Below, piece by piece: positions 8,621 to 17,293 of a stretch of DNA of 33,327 bases. Each line of letters begins with the position of its first letter. Positions within the stretch are counted from its first letter, which is position 1. A program made the translations under genes and the position numbers. Source of the stretch: Fidelibacterota bacterium (GTDB taxonomy: Bacteria; Pseudomonadota; Alphaproteobacteria; Rhodospirillales; Rhodospirillaceae); NCBI GenBank assembly GCA_947475365.1, contig CANJOI010000009.1, forward strand, positions 1 to 33,327. The letters run 5' to 3'. The notes beneath the pieces are model-generated. The model saw only the letters and a program-made list of their open reading frames with translations, did not search any database and had not been told where the DNA came from.

Positions 8621-9877
8621 ATGGACAGCGTTGATCCGGCGGTGTGGAGATTGGTGATCGCCCTGGGCTGCGGGCTGCTCATCGGGGGCGAACGCGAACG
8701 CCGCAAAGGCCACGGCCCCGCGCGTGAGCCGGCGGGCATTCGCACATTCGCCATCGCGTCACTGGGCGGCGCGCTGGCTTCGTTGACCGGCGGACCATGG
8801 CTGCTGGCGGCCGCGGTGCTGGTCACCGGCGCGCATACGACGGCGGCCTATTGGCGTTCGCGCAAGACCGATCCTGGCCTTACCACTGAAATCGCGCTCG
8901 TCGTCACCGTCATTTTGGGCGGGCTGGCCGTCAAGGAACCCGCCATGGCGGCGGGTTTCTCGGGCGTGGTCGCTATTCTGCTGGCGCTGAAGGCGCCGCT
9001 GCACCGCTTTGTCGACCAGGCGTTGACCGGGGATGAAGCCCGGGACGCATTGGTATTCGCCGCCGCGACGCTGATCTTGCTGCCGTTGTTGCCGGACCGC
9101 GCCATGGGTCCCTTCAACGCGCTCAATCCGCATACGACTTGGCTGCTGGTGATTGTCGTCATGGCCGTGGGGGCGGCGGGCCACGCGGCCGTCCGCATCG
9201 TGGGCCCGCGCTATGGCCTGCCCATGGCGGGCTTTGCCGCGGGCTTTGTTTCCAGCACGGCCACGATCGCCGCTTTCGGCCTGCGCGCCGCCAAAACGCC
9301 CGCGCTATTGCCGCTGGCGGCCGCCGGCGCCGTGCTTTCCTCGGTCGCGACCATCGCGCAAATGTCGCTGATGCTGGCGGCCACCAGCCCGGCCACCTTA
9401 CGCCTCATGACCGTTCCGCTGTTGGCCGCGGGCGCCGGCGCGCTCATCTATGGGCTGGCCTTCACGCTGCTGGCCTTGCGCCGGGAGGCAACACATGAAG
9501 AGTCCGCGGGGCGCGCCTTTAGCATCGTCACGGCGATGATCTTCGCCGCGACCGTGGCGGCGATCACCATGGCCGCGGCGGGGTTGCGCGACCAGTTCGG
9601 GCAGAACGGCATTATCGCCGCCGCCGCCCTGGGTGGTCTGGCCGACACGCACGCGGCGGCGGTGTCGGCGGCGGCCCTGGTCGCGGCAGGCAATATTTCG
9701 CCGCAGGAGGCGGTGCTGCCGATCCTGGCCGCATTGAGCACCAATAGCGTGAGTAAGATAATCGTGGCCGTGGCCAGCGGCAGTTGGCGCTACGCGCTGG
9801 CCGTGGTGCCGGGCCTCATCCTCATCCTCGCCGCGGCCTGGACGGCGGCGCTGCTGACGGGATTGCTCGGCGGCTGA
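8621..9877 (+). CDS. MgtC/SapB + DUF4010 family membrane protein
   Basis: LVIALGCGLLIGGERERRKGHGPAREPAGIRTFAIASLGGALA... followed by a DUF4010-like multi-TM region. Confidence 0.9.
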   Translation: MDSVDPAVWRLVIALGCGLLIGGERERRKGHGPAREPAGIRTFAIASLGGALASLTGGPWLLAAAVLVTGAHTTAAYWRSRKTDPGLTTEIALVVTVILGGLAVKEPAMAAGFSGVVAILLALKAPLHRFVDQALTGDEARDALVFAAATLILLPLLPDRAMGPFNALNPHTTWLLVIVVMAVGAAGHAAVRIVGPRYGLPMAGFAAGFVSSTATIAAFGLRAAKTPALLPLAAAGAVLSSVATIAQMSLMLAATSPATLRLMTVPLLAAGAGALIYGLAFTLLALRREATHEESAGRAFSIVTAMIFAATVAAITMAAAGLRDQFGQNGIIAAAALGGLADTHAAAVSAAALVAAGNISPQEAVLPILAALSTNSVSKIIVAVASGSWRYALAVVPGLILILAAAWTAALLTGLLGG

Positions 9878-9936
9878 CCCTGGGGCCGGCGACGGCGATC
9901 TGGACAGAGGCCTGACCGCGCGTCCATGCTGGCGCG

Positions 9937-11265
9937 ATGCAATCCGCCTCCCCCGACCCGCAGCCCGCCGGCAGCGCCACCCCCGGCGACGGCCTGATCA
10001 TCGCCAAGGCGGCGCGGCGGATCATTCCCCATCTGATCCTTCTGTATATCTTCGCCTTCCTCGACCGGGTGAACGTGTCGTTCGCGTCGCTGCAGATGAA
10101 CGCCGACCTGGGGTTCTCGACTACGGTCTACAGCATCGGCGCCAGCCTGTTCTTCGTGGGCTATTTCCTCTTCGAGGTGCCGAGCAACCTGGCCTTGGCC
10201 AAATTCGGGCCGCGCCTCTGGATCGCGCGCATCATGATTACCTGGGGCGTGATCTCCACCGGCACGGCGTTCATCTCGGGGGTCAACAGCTACTATGGCA
10301 TGCGCCTGTTGCTGGGCATCGCCGAGGCGGGGTTCTTCCCCGGTATCGTGGTGTATCTCGGCAGCTGGTTCCCGCGCGCCTTTCGCGCGCGCATCACCGG
10401 TGTGTTCATGATGGCCATCCCGGTATCCAGCCTCATCGGCAATCCCATCTCGGGTCTCCTGCTCGATCATATGAACGGCGTCGGCGCCCTCAAAGGCTGG
10501 CAGTGGATGTTCCTGCTGGAAGGCGTGCCGGCCGTGCTGCTCGGCATCTCGTGCCTGTGGCTATTGCCGTCGCGGCCCGCCGACGCGGCCTGGCTGACGC
10601 CGGCGGAACGCACGCGGCTGGAAACCATCCTTGCGGAAGAACGCGCGGGCCTCGAAGCAGTGCGGGCCTACAAGCTCTCCGAGGCCTTCACAAACCCCGG
10701 CGTGCTGCTGTTGGCGGGCATCCTCTACTGCGTGGTGTTCGGCATCACCGGTATCGCGTTCTTCCTGCCGCAGATCATCAAGAGTTTCGGCTACAGCAAC
10801 ACCGCGGTCGGCTTCCTGAGCGCGGTGCCTTACCTGTGCGGGGCAACGGCCATGGTGCTGTGGTCGCGGCGCTCGGACCGAAAACGCGAACGCATCGGGC
10901 ATATCATCGCCGCCATCCTCACCGGCGCCGCCGGCTTCCTGCTCACCACCCTGTTCCTCGACGTCCATGCCCTGGCCATGTTGGGCCTGGTGATCGCCGC
11001 GGTCGGGCTGTTCGCGGCCAATCCGGTGGTGTGGACCCTGCCCACGTCGGTCATGACCGGCACGGCGGCGGCGGCGGCCGTGGCGCTGATCAACTCCATC
11101 GCCAACCTCAGCGGCGTGGTGGGCCCGCCGCTCCTGGGCAAGACCGTGGACCTGACCGGCGGCTTCGCGGCGGCCGGGGCGATCTTCACCGCCACGCTTC
11201 TGGTTGGCGCGGGGCTGGTTTTGGTGTTTTCTCGCAGCCGGCTGGCTGCCGGGATTCAGAAATGA
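9937..11265 (+). CDS. MFS transporter, anion:cation symporter (ACS)-like
   Basis: RRIIPHLILLYIFAFLDRVNVSFASLQMNADLGFSTTVYSIGASLFFVGYFLFEVPSNLALAKFGPRLWIARIMITWGVIS is a typical ACS N-terminus. Confidence 0.93.
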   Translation: MQSASPDPQPAGSATPGDGLIIAKAARRIIPHLILLYIFAFLDRVNVSFASLQMNADLGFSTTVYSIGASLFFVGYFLFEVPSNLALAKFGPRLWIARIMITWGVISTGTAFISGVNSYYGMRLLLGIAEAGFFPGIVVYLGSWFPRAFRARITGVFMMAIPVSSLIGNPISGLLLDHMNGVGALKGWQWMFLLEGVPAVLLGISCLWLLPSRPADAAWLTPAERTRLETILAEERAGLEAVRAYKLSEAFTNPGVLLLAGILYCVVFGITGIAFFLPQIIKSFGYSNTAVGFLSAVPYLCGATAMVLWSRRSDRKRERIGHIIAAILTGAAGFLLTTLFLDVHALAMLGLVIAAVGLFAANPVVWTLPTSVMTGTAAAAAVALINSIANLSGVVGPPLLGKTVDLTGGFAAAGAIFTATLLVGAGLVLVFSRSRLAAGIQK

Positions 11266-12185
11266 GCATCACGCGCGACTTCGAAGGTTACGGCCCCCAT
11301 CCGCCCGCCGCCGATTGGCCGGGCGGCGCGCGGCTCGCGCTCAATATCGTCATCAACGTGGAGGAAGGCGCCGAACCCTCGGTGCAGGATGGCGACCCCG
11401 CCACCGAAACCGGCCTGACCGAAGGCGCGGGCCAGGTTTACGGCGCGGGCCGCGACCTCGCCGCGGAATCCATGTTCGAATACGGCAGCCGCGCCGGCTT
11501 CTGGCGTCTGCTGCGCTTGCTGCAGCGGTTTGATCTCCCCGCCACCTTCTTCGCCTGCTCCCAGGCGCTGGAGCGCACGCCCCAGATCGCCCATGCCATC
11601 CGCGAAGGCATCCAGAGCGGCCTCTACGATACCTGCGCCCATGGCCTGCGCTGGGAACTGCACCGCAACCTCGACCCGGACGCGGAACGCCGCGCCATTC
11701 ACACCGCCTATGACACCATCACCGCCCTCACCGGCGCGCCGCCGGGCGGCTGGTACTGCCGCTATAGCCCATCGGAGCACACGCGCGGCATCGTCGCCGG
11801 CCACGGCGGCTTCCAGTACGACAGCGACGCCTATAACGACGACCTGCCCTATTGGGTGGAGGCCGCGGGGCGCCCGCACCTGGTGGTGCCCTACAGCCTT
11901 GCGGTCAACGACGGCAAATTCGTGCGCGGCGCGTTGGACACCGGCGCCGCGTTCGAACGCATGCTGACCGAGCAGTTCGAATTCCTGCTGGAGGAAGGCA
12001 AGACCGCGCCCAAGATGATGAGCCTGGGACTGCACTGCCGCCTCGCCGGCCATCCCTTCCGCGCCCATGGCCTGGCGGCGTTCCTGGAGAAGATCGCCAA
12101 ACATCCGCACGTCTGGATCTGCCGCCGCGGCGACATCGCGCGCCACTGGAAACAGCGCCACCCGTTTAAGAGTGAGCAAAAATGA
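11262..12185 (+). CDS. PuuE-like (allantoinase / cyclic imidase type) polysaccharide deacetylase-fold hydrolase
   Basis: ARLALNIVINVEEGAEPSVQDGDP...EYGSRAGFWRLLRLLQ...DTCAHGLRW...GFQYDSDAYNDDLPYW...LGLHCRLAGHPFRAHGLAAFLEKI...VWICRRGDIARHW; ATGA overlap with the MFS stop. Confidence 0.88.
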   Translation: MSITRDFEGYGPHPPAADWPGGARLALNIVINVEEGAEPSVQDGDPATETGLTEGAGQVYGAGRDLAAESMFEYGSRAGFWRLLRLLQRFDLPATFFACSQALERTPQIAHAIREGIQSGLYDTCAHGLRWELHRNLDPDAERRAIHTAYDTITALTGAPPGGWYCRYSPSEHTRGIVAGHGGFQYDSDAYNDDLPYWVEAAGRPHLVVPYSLAVNDGKFVRGALDTGAAFERMLTEQFEFLLEEGKTAPKMMSLGLHCRLAGHPFRAHGLAAFLEKIAKHPHVWICRRGDIARHWKQRHPFKSEQK

Positions 12186-13171
12186 CCCGCGTCCTGGCCA
12201 TCAACTGCGGCGGCACCATCGCCTCGCTCGGCCCCACGCCCACCGACGTGCTGGAGTATCTGGAGGAAGGCCAGCGCCTGCCCCTGAAAGACATCCTCGC
12301 GCGCGTGCCGGAGGTGAAAACGGCCGCGGACGTGGAGGCGGTGGACTTCCGCAATATCAGCAGCAGCGCCATCACGGCGGTGGACTGGCTGGCGCTGCGC
12401 GCGCTGATCCAGGAGCGCTGCCGCGACCCGAACATCAGCGGCGTCATCCTCCTGCATGGCACCGGCAGCCTGGAGGAAACCGCCTTCTTCCTGCACCTGA
12501 CCTTGAACGTGGCGCAGACCGTGGTGCTGGTGGGCGCGCAGCGGCCCCTCAGCGCCATCGGCTCCGACGCGCCCATGAACCTGCTCAACGCCGTGCGCGT
12601 GGCCGCGCATCCGGCCTCACGCGGGCGCGGCGTGCTGGTGCTGCTCAACGACGAGATCCACTCCGCCCGCGACGTGGTCAAGGGGTCCACCTACCGCGTC
12701 CAGGCCTTCCGCTCGCCCGACTTCGGCATGCTGGGCCAGGCCGACGGCGACGGCGTGCACTACTTCCGCACCCTCGACCGCCCGCATACGCAAGGCTCAC
12801 CGTTCGCGCGCTTCAGCGCCACCGGCCTGCCGCGCGTGGACATCATTTACGCGCATATCGGCCAGGACGCCGTGTTCATCGACGCGGCGGCGGCGGCGGG
12901 CGCCAAGGGCCTGGTCTCCGCCGGTTTCGCCCCCGGCATTGTCACGCCGCCCGCCAAGGCCGCGCTGGAGCGGCTGGCCGCAAGCGGCCTCGCCATCGTG
13001 CACTGCAGCCGCGCCGGTTCGGGGCGCATCGCGCCCCGCGCCTATATCGGCGCGCAAGGTATGATCGCCGGCGGCGACCTGTCGCCCCAGAAGGCGCGCA
13101 TCCTGCTGATGCTGTGCCTCGCGCAAGGCTTGAGCATCACCGACATTCAAGCCCGCTTTGCCGCGGTGTGA
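12182..13171 (+). CDS. Asparaginase-family amidohydrolase with altered active-site motif (HGTGS)
   Basis: GGTIAS Thr motif, HGTGSLEETAFFL, LLNDEIHSARDVVKGST Lys motif, C-terminal LSPQKARILLMLCLAQG; ATGA overlap with the upstream gene. Confidence 0.9.
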   Translation: MTRVLAINCGGTIASLGPTPTDVLEYLEEGQRLPLKDILARVPEVKTAADVEAVDFRNISSSAITAVDWLALRALIQERCRDPNISGVILLHGTGSLEETAFFLHLTLNVAQTVVLVGAQRPLSAIGSDAPMNLLNAVRVAAHPASRGRGVLVLLNDEIHSARDVVKGSTYRVQAFRSPDFGMLGQADGDGVHYFRTLDRPHTQGSPFARFSATGLPRVDIIYAHIGQDAVFIDAAAAAGAKGLVSAGFAPGIVTPPAKAALERLAASGLAIVHCSRAGSGRIAPRAYIGAQGMIAGGDLSPQKARILLMLCLAQGLSITDIQARFAAV

Positions 13172-13178
13172 GGCTGAC

Positions 13179-13715
13179 ATGAAACCGGCCCTTCTGCTGA
13201 TCCTGTTGGCGCTCGCGCCTTTAAGCGCCCGCGCCGCCGAAAAGGAAAAGGTCACCTGGCTGTTCTCGCAGAACGCCGGCAAGACCTGGTGCGCCTATGC
13301 CAATGCCGAGGACTACAAGCATGCGGTCGGCGTGCAGCAACCGCCGGAAACCGCGCGCATCGTCACCTTCGGCGGCGATGTGCTGGAGGTGGAATATCAG
13401 ATCACGCCCGCCACCGGCGACTGGGTGGTCATGGACAAATATGGCTACAGCGCCGGGAAGATGGTCCTGAACCGGACCAATCTTCTGCTGCTGGAAGGCC
13501 TGGAGGTGGTGCAGGAAACCACCATCACCGGCGCCAAGGCGGCGCCTTTCAAGGTGGTGAGTTCCACCAATATCGACGGCAGCAAGGAGGCGCGGACGGC
13601 GCGGAGCTATCCCGATGTGCCGGTGCGCACCAGCTGGCAGGCCTTCGCCTTCCTGGATGTCGCCAAGAAGCTCGCGGCCGCCGGCGGCCCCGAGCTGTGC
13701 GATAAAGTGAACTAG
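13179..13715 (+). CDS. Secreted hypothetical protein
   Basis: MKPALLLILLALAPLSARAAEK signal peptide; ATG 7 nt after the asparaginase-like stop. Confidence 0.75.
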   Translation: MKPALLLILLALAPLSARAAEKEKVTWLFSQNAGKTWCAYANAEDYKHAVGVQQPPETARIVTFGGDVLEVEYQITPATGDWVVMDKYGYSAGKMVLNRTNLLLLEGLEVVQETTITGAKAAPFKVVSSTNIDGSKEARTARSYPDVPVRTSWQAFAFLDVAKKLAAAGGPELCDKVN

Positions 13716-14251
13716 CCGCCCGCCTTCGCCGCGGCGCGTTCCACGCCTTCCATGATCAGCCGCTTGGCGCCGTCGGCGCCGAGCCAGCCGCCGATCTCGG
13801 TCCACTTCCCCGGCTCCAGGTCTTTGTAGTGCTGGAAGAAGTGCGCGATCTGGTCGAGCAGGATCGGCGGGAGGTCCTTGTAGGAGGCAATATCGGAATA
13901 ATAGGAGTGCAGCTCGTCCACCGGCACCGCCAGGATCTTCTCGTCCTGGCCGGCCTGGTCACGCATCACCAGCGCGCCCACCGGGCGTGAGCGCACCACG
14001 GCGCCCGAGATCACGGGCACATGCGTGATGACCAGCACGTCGCAGGGGTCGCCGTCTTCCGACAGCGTGCCCGGCACGAAGCCGTAGTTGGCGGGATAGA
14101 ACATGGCGGTGTGCAGGAATCGGTCCACCACCAGCGCGCCGGAGTCCTTGTCCATTTCGTATTTGACGGGCGGGCCGCCGAGGGGAATTTCGATGAGCAC
14201 GTTGACGTCATCGGGCGGATTCCGGCCTGGGCCGATCTTGTCGAGAAACAT
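13712..14251 (-). CDS. ppa: Inorganic pyrophosphatase, family I
   Basis: VLIEIPLGGPPVKYEMDKDSGALVVDRFLHTAMFYPANYGFVPGTLSEDGDPCDVLVI is the PPase I signature. Confidence 0.96.
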   Translation of the reverse strand: MFLDKIGPGRNPPDDVNVLIEIPLGGPPVKYEMDKDSGALVVDRFLHTAMFYPANYGFVPGTLSEDGDPCDVLVITHVPVISGAVVRSRPVGALVMRDQAGQDEKILAVPVDELHSYYSDIASYKDLPPILLDQIAHFFQHYKDLEPGKWTEIGGWLGADGAKRLIMEGVERAAAKAGG

Positions 14252-14614
14252 GAGGGAAGCTCCGGCTAAGTTACACGTCCCAAGAGCGCCCGCCGTCCCT
14301 CCCGCGCGGACGCCCCTGTGACCGGCGCTTGTTAGCGGAATTTCACGGTCCGGTACACCTCAGTTCGCGCATGGCCTGCTTGCGCCGGCGGGCCGAAAAC
14401 CGGGCCTCAAGCCCTTACCGGGCCAGCACTTTGCCGTGGCGGACCGGCGCGCGCGGCCCACGCCTGACGGCGGCCCGGAACTGTTGCTACAGCAGCGCGC
14501 GGCGCCTCCCCGGGGTGGCCCTCTCCCCCGCTGGTCGGATAATCTCCCCCACCCCATCCGGCTCACCTTGCTCCGACGCGGGGCCGGTAGACGAATATCC
14601 CCGAAGGACACCCC

Positions 14615-15658
14615 ATGGCCCGTTTCGACAACATCACCCAGACCATCGGCCGCACCCCGGCCATCAGGATCAACCGCCTCGCGCCCAAAGGCGTGAACCT
14701 CTGGGTCAAGATGGAAGCCTTCAACCCGCTGGGCTCGGTGAAAGACCGCCTGGCGCTCGGCATCATCGAAGCGGCGGAAGCCTCGGGCGCATTGAAGCCC
14801 GGCATGACGGTGGTGGAAGCCACCTCGGGCAACACCGGCATTGGCCTGGCGATGCTGTGCGCCCAGCGCGGCTATCCCCTGGTGATCACCATGGCGGAAT
14901 CCTTCTCCATCGAGCGCCGGCGCCTGATGCGCTTCCTGGGTGCGAAGGTTGTGCTGACCCCGGCGGCGCTGCGCGCCACCGGCATGGTCGAGAAGGCCAA
15001 GGAACTGGCCAAGGCCCACGGCTGGTTCTACGCCCGCCAGTTCGAGAACCCCGCCAACCCCGCCATTCACGAACGCACCACCGCGCGCGAGATCATCGAC
15101 GACTTCAAGGATATGCCGCTGGACTACTGGGTCACTGGCTACGGCACCGGCGGCACGCTCCAGGGCGTGGGCAAGGTGCTGCGCAAGGAAAGCCCCAAGA
15201 CCAAGATCATCGTGTGCGAACCGGAAACCGCGCCGCTGCTCTCCAGCCATCAGCCGCAGGACCGCAACGCCGACGGCTCGCCGGCCAAGGGCCACCCCGC
15301 CTGGACGCCGCACCCCATGCAGGGCTGGACGCCGGACTTCATACCGCAGGTGACCGAGGACGCCGTGAAACTGGGTGTGATCGACCAACTGATGAAGATC
15401 CCCGGCCCCGAAGCCATGAAGCACAGCCGGGAACTGGCGCAGAAGGAAGGCATCTTCGTCGGCATCACCTCGGGCGCGACCTTCGCCGGCGCCGTCAAGA
15501 TCGCCGCCGAAGCCCCGGCCGGGTCCAACATCCTGTGCATGCTGCCCGACACCGGCGAGCGCTATCTCTCGACGCCGCTGTTCGAGAGCACCCTGGCCGA
15601 GATGAACGAGGAAGAGCTCGCGATCTTGAAGTCCACGCCGTTTGGTGTGCCGGCCTGA
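14615..15658 (+). CDS. cysK: Cysteine synthase A-type PLP enzyme
   Basis: NPLGSVKDRLALGIIEAAE (PLP Lys), VEATSGNTGIGLAMLCAQRGYP, GYGTGGTLQGVGKVLR. Confidence 0.95.
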   Translation: MARFDNITQTIGRTPAIRINRLAPKGVNLWVKMEAFNPLGSVKDRLALGIIEAAEASGALKPGMTVVEATSGNTGIGLAMLCAQRGYPLVITMAESFSIERRRLMRFLGAKVVLTPAALRATGMVEKAKELAKAHGWFYARQFENPANPAIHERTTAREIIDDFKDMPLDYWVTGYGTGGTLQGVGKVLRKESPKTKIIVCEPETAPLLSSHQPQDRNADGSPAKGHPAWTPHPMQGWTPDFIPQVTEDAVKLGVIDQLMKIPGPEAMKHSRELAQKEGIFVGITSGATFAGAVKIAAEAPAGSNILCMLPDTGERYLSTPLFESTLAEMNEEELAILKSTPFGVPA

Positions 15659-15699
15659 CGCCGGCATTGGGTTTTGGTGTGCCGGCCTGAGGCCGGCAC
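15641..15699. terminator. Two direct-repeat copies of a GC-rich hairpin at the 3' end of cysK
   Basis: TTTGGTGTGCCGGCCTGA(C/G)GCCGGCA at 15641 and 15673 (32-nt period); the second folds as GTGCCGGCC-TGA-GGCCGGCAC, 9-bp perfect stem. Lies between convergent genes. No U-tract, so terminator function is uncertain. Confidence 0.55.
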
Positions 15700-15704
15700 A
15701 GGGC

Positions 15705-16178
15705 TCACGCCACCTGCAAGTGCGCGGGCGTGAGCTTGTAATAGTTGTCGCGGTCCAGGTGGAAGGTGCGCTTGCGCGCGGCGACGATGGCGCTCTGCAG
15801 TTGGGTCAGGCCGAAGGGCTTCACCAGGAAGGCGTTCACATCCAGGCGGCTGGCGGCGAAGGCGATATCGCGCGACGCCATGCCGGACATGAGGATGACG
15901 CACATGTCGGGGCGGTAGTAGCGCGCCACCGTGGTGGTGCGGATGTGATACAGCAGCTCCAGCCCGTTGCCGTCGGCCATGCAGACGTCCGAGATCACGT
16001 AGTCGAAGCGCACGCGGGCGCGGGTCATCAGCCCGTAGGCCTCGCTGCCGGATTTGGCGACGGAGACTTTGGTCGTGCCCAGGCGCTTCAACTGCTGCGA
16101 CAACGAATCGATGGTGGAAACATCGTCGTCAACGATCAGGAAATTCAGGCCTTCAAGCATCGAAAAACTCGCCACCAA
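15705..16178 (-). CDS. Single-domain response regulator
   Basis: FLIVDDDVSTIDSLSQQL...DYVISDVCMADGNGLELL...VILMSGMASRD...AFLVKPF: canonical REC residues. Internal Met (MLEGLNFL) could be the start. Confidence 0.9.
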   Translation of the reverse strand: MVASFSMLEGLNFLIVDDDVSTIDSLSQQLKRLGTTKVSVAKSGSEAYGLMTRARVRFDYVISDVCMADGNGLELLYHIRTTTVARYYRPDMCVILMSGMASRDIAFAASRLDVNAFLVKPFGLTQLQSAIVAARKRTFHLDRDNYYKLTPAHLQVA

Positions 16179-16450
16179 ACCGAACGAGCCGGACTCTCGC
16201 CAGCGGTGGTAATCAAAGTGTTAACGCGCCGCGGTCACGTTGGAGAAAGGTCTACGGCGGAGAAAAAACGCCGGATTCTCGCGGAATTACAGAAGGCGCG
16301 GGTCTTGCGCCCGATGCTGGACATCAATCCCAAGAGGAATGCGCGCCAGCCAAAGCAACGGCCCGCGAGCGACTCCGGGCGAAAGGTTCCAAGCGAGATA
16401 TTTGCTCACAGTCGATGATACCATCGGCACCGCGCAGCCCCGCCTGACGG

Positions 16451-16756
16451 CTATCGCTCTGGCCGTCCGAAGTCACGGTCCGACACCACACGGCCGTAGC
16501 GTTCGATAAAGGCCGTCCGGATGCGCGGGGTCCAGGCGGTGGCGGAGGCCTCGTCCAGCTCATCGGCCGCGATCACGGCCACGGCGAAATCGTCCGCTGT
16601 CACCGCCTTGCCCTCGCGGGTCAGTTCCCATCCGGTCAATCCGCCGCAGAAGCCCCAGATCACGCAGAGGTCGCCGAGCAGAATGTCGAGGTCGGCGGCG
16701 AGCGTATCGGCGCGCCGCTTGGTCCATTCCTTCTCCTGCTCCGGCATCTTGATCAT
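16451..16756 (-). CDS. Hypothetical protein, 101 aa
   Basis: Intact ORF with coding-like composition in a free interval; no family recognised. Confidence 0.6.
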   Translation of the reverse strand: MIKMPEQEKEWTKRRADTLAADLDILLGDLCVIWGFCGGLTGWELTREGKAVTADDFAVAVIAADELDEASATAWTPRIRTAFIERYGRVVSDRDFGRPER

Positions 16757-16945
16757 GGCGTTAGGTTCTCGCTGAGGTGGCTCAATGGTCAGGCTTATAC
16801 GCCAGCGGCCTGGGGCAATGGTGGTGTTCCGGCCGCTGACCGTTTGGCTGATCTGGACCGGGGCGGTGCGCCGGTCGCAGCCGGGAACCCCATAAACGGC
16901 GGAATATGATTTAATACCAATGATTTATGGCCCTCCCCCCGCGCC

Positions 16946-16973
16946 TTGACAGGGTTTTTTCCCAGTGTATTGT
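16946..16973 (+). promoter_or_regulatory. Sigma70-type promoter of rpmG
   Basis: TTGACA (16946-16951), 16-nt spacer, TATTGT (16968-16973), 53 nt upstream of the rpmG ATG. Confidence 0.65.
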
Positions 16974-17025
16974 GCGCGGCTTCGCGGGGGTGTGCCTCCG
17001 TCCCAGGAATTCAGTGAGTTAAGCC

Positions 17026-17199
17026 ATGGCCAAACCAGCCACCATCCAGATCAAGTTGGAGAGCACCGCCGGTACCGGTTACTACTACGTGACCAAGAAG
17101 AACCCGCGCAGCCCCAACACCACCGAGAAGCTGGTGTTCAAGAAGTACGATCCGATCGCGCGCAAGCACGTGGAATTCAAAGAAGGCAAGATCAAGTAG
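17026..17199 (+). CDS. rpmG: 50S ribosomal protein L33
   Basis: Translation [57 protein letters not shown]; below the 60-aa cutoff of the ORF track. Confidence 0.97.
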   Translation: MAKPATIQIKLESTAGTGYYYVTKKNPRSPNTTEKLVFKKYDPIARKHVEFKEGKIK

Positions 17200-17237
17200 G
17201 TTTGCCTCTTCCGTTTGCTTTAAAAGCCCGGAATTCT

Positions 17238-17268
17238 AAAAAGCCCGCCCTCACCGGTGGGCTTTTTT
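17238..17268 (+). terminator. Rho-independent terminator of rpmG
   Basis: AAAAAGCCCGCCCTCACCGGTGGGCTTTTTT: stem followed by T-tract. Confidence 0.88.
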
Positions 17269-17293
17269 CATAGGCCCGGCCTATATTGCCCGC

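Noticed and set aside
10503-11261. N-terminal extension of the PuuE-like ORF inside the MFS gene
   Set aside because: Out-of-frame reading of the MFS gene; family similarity begins at ATG 11262, which overlaps the MFS stop.
14360-15667. 435-aa minus-strand ORF opposite cysK
   Set aside because: Antisense to a clear cysteine synthase; no recognisable domain.
16757-16945. tRNA-like stretch GAGGTGGCTCAATGGTCAGGC
   Set aside because: Resembles a D-arm by chance; no acceptor, anticodon or T-arm pairing could be assembled.
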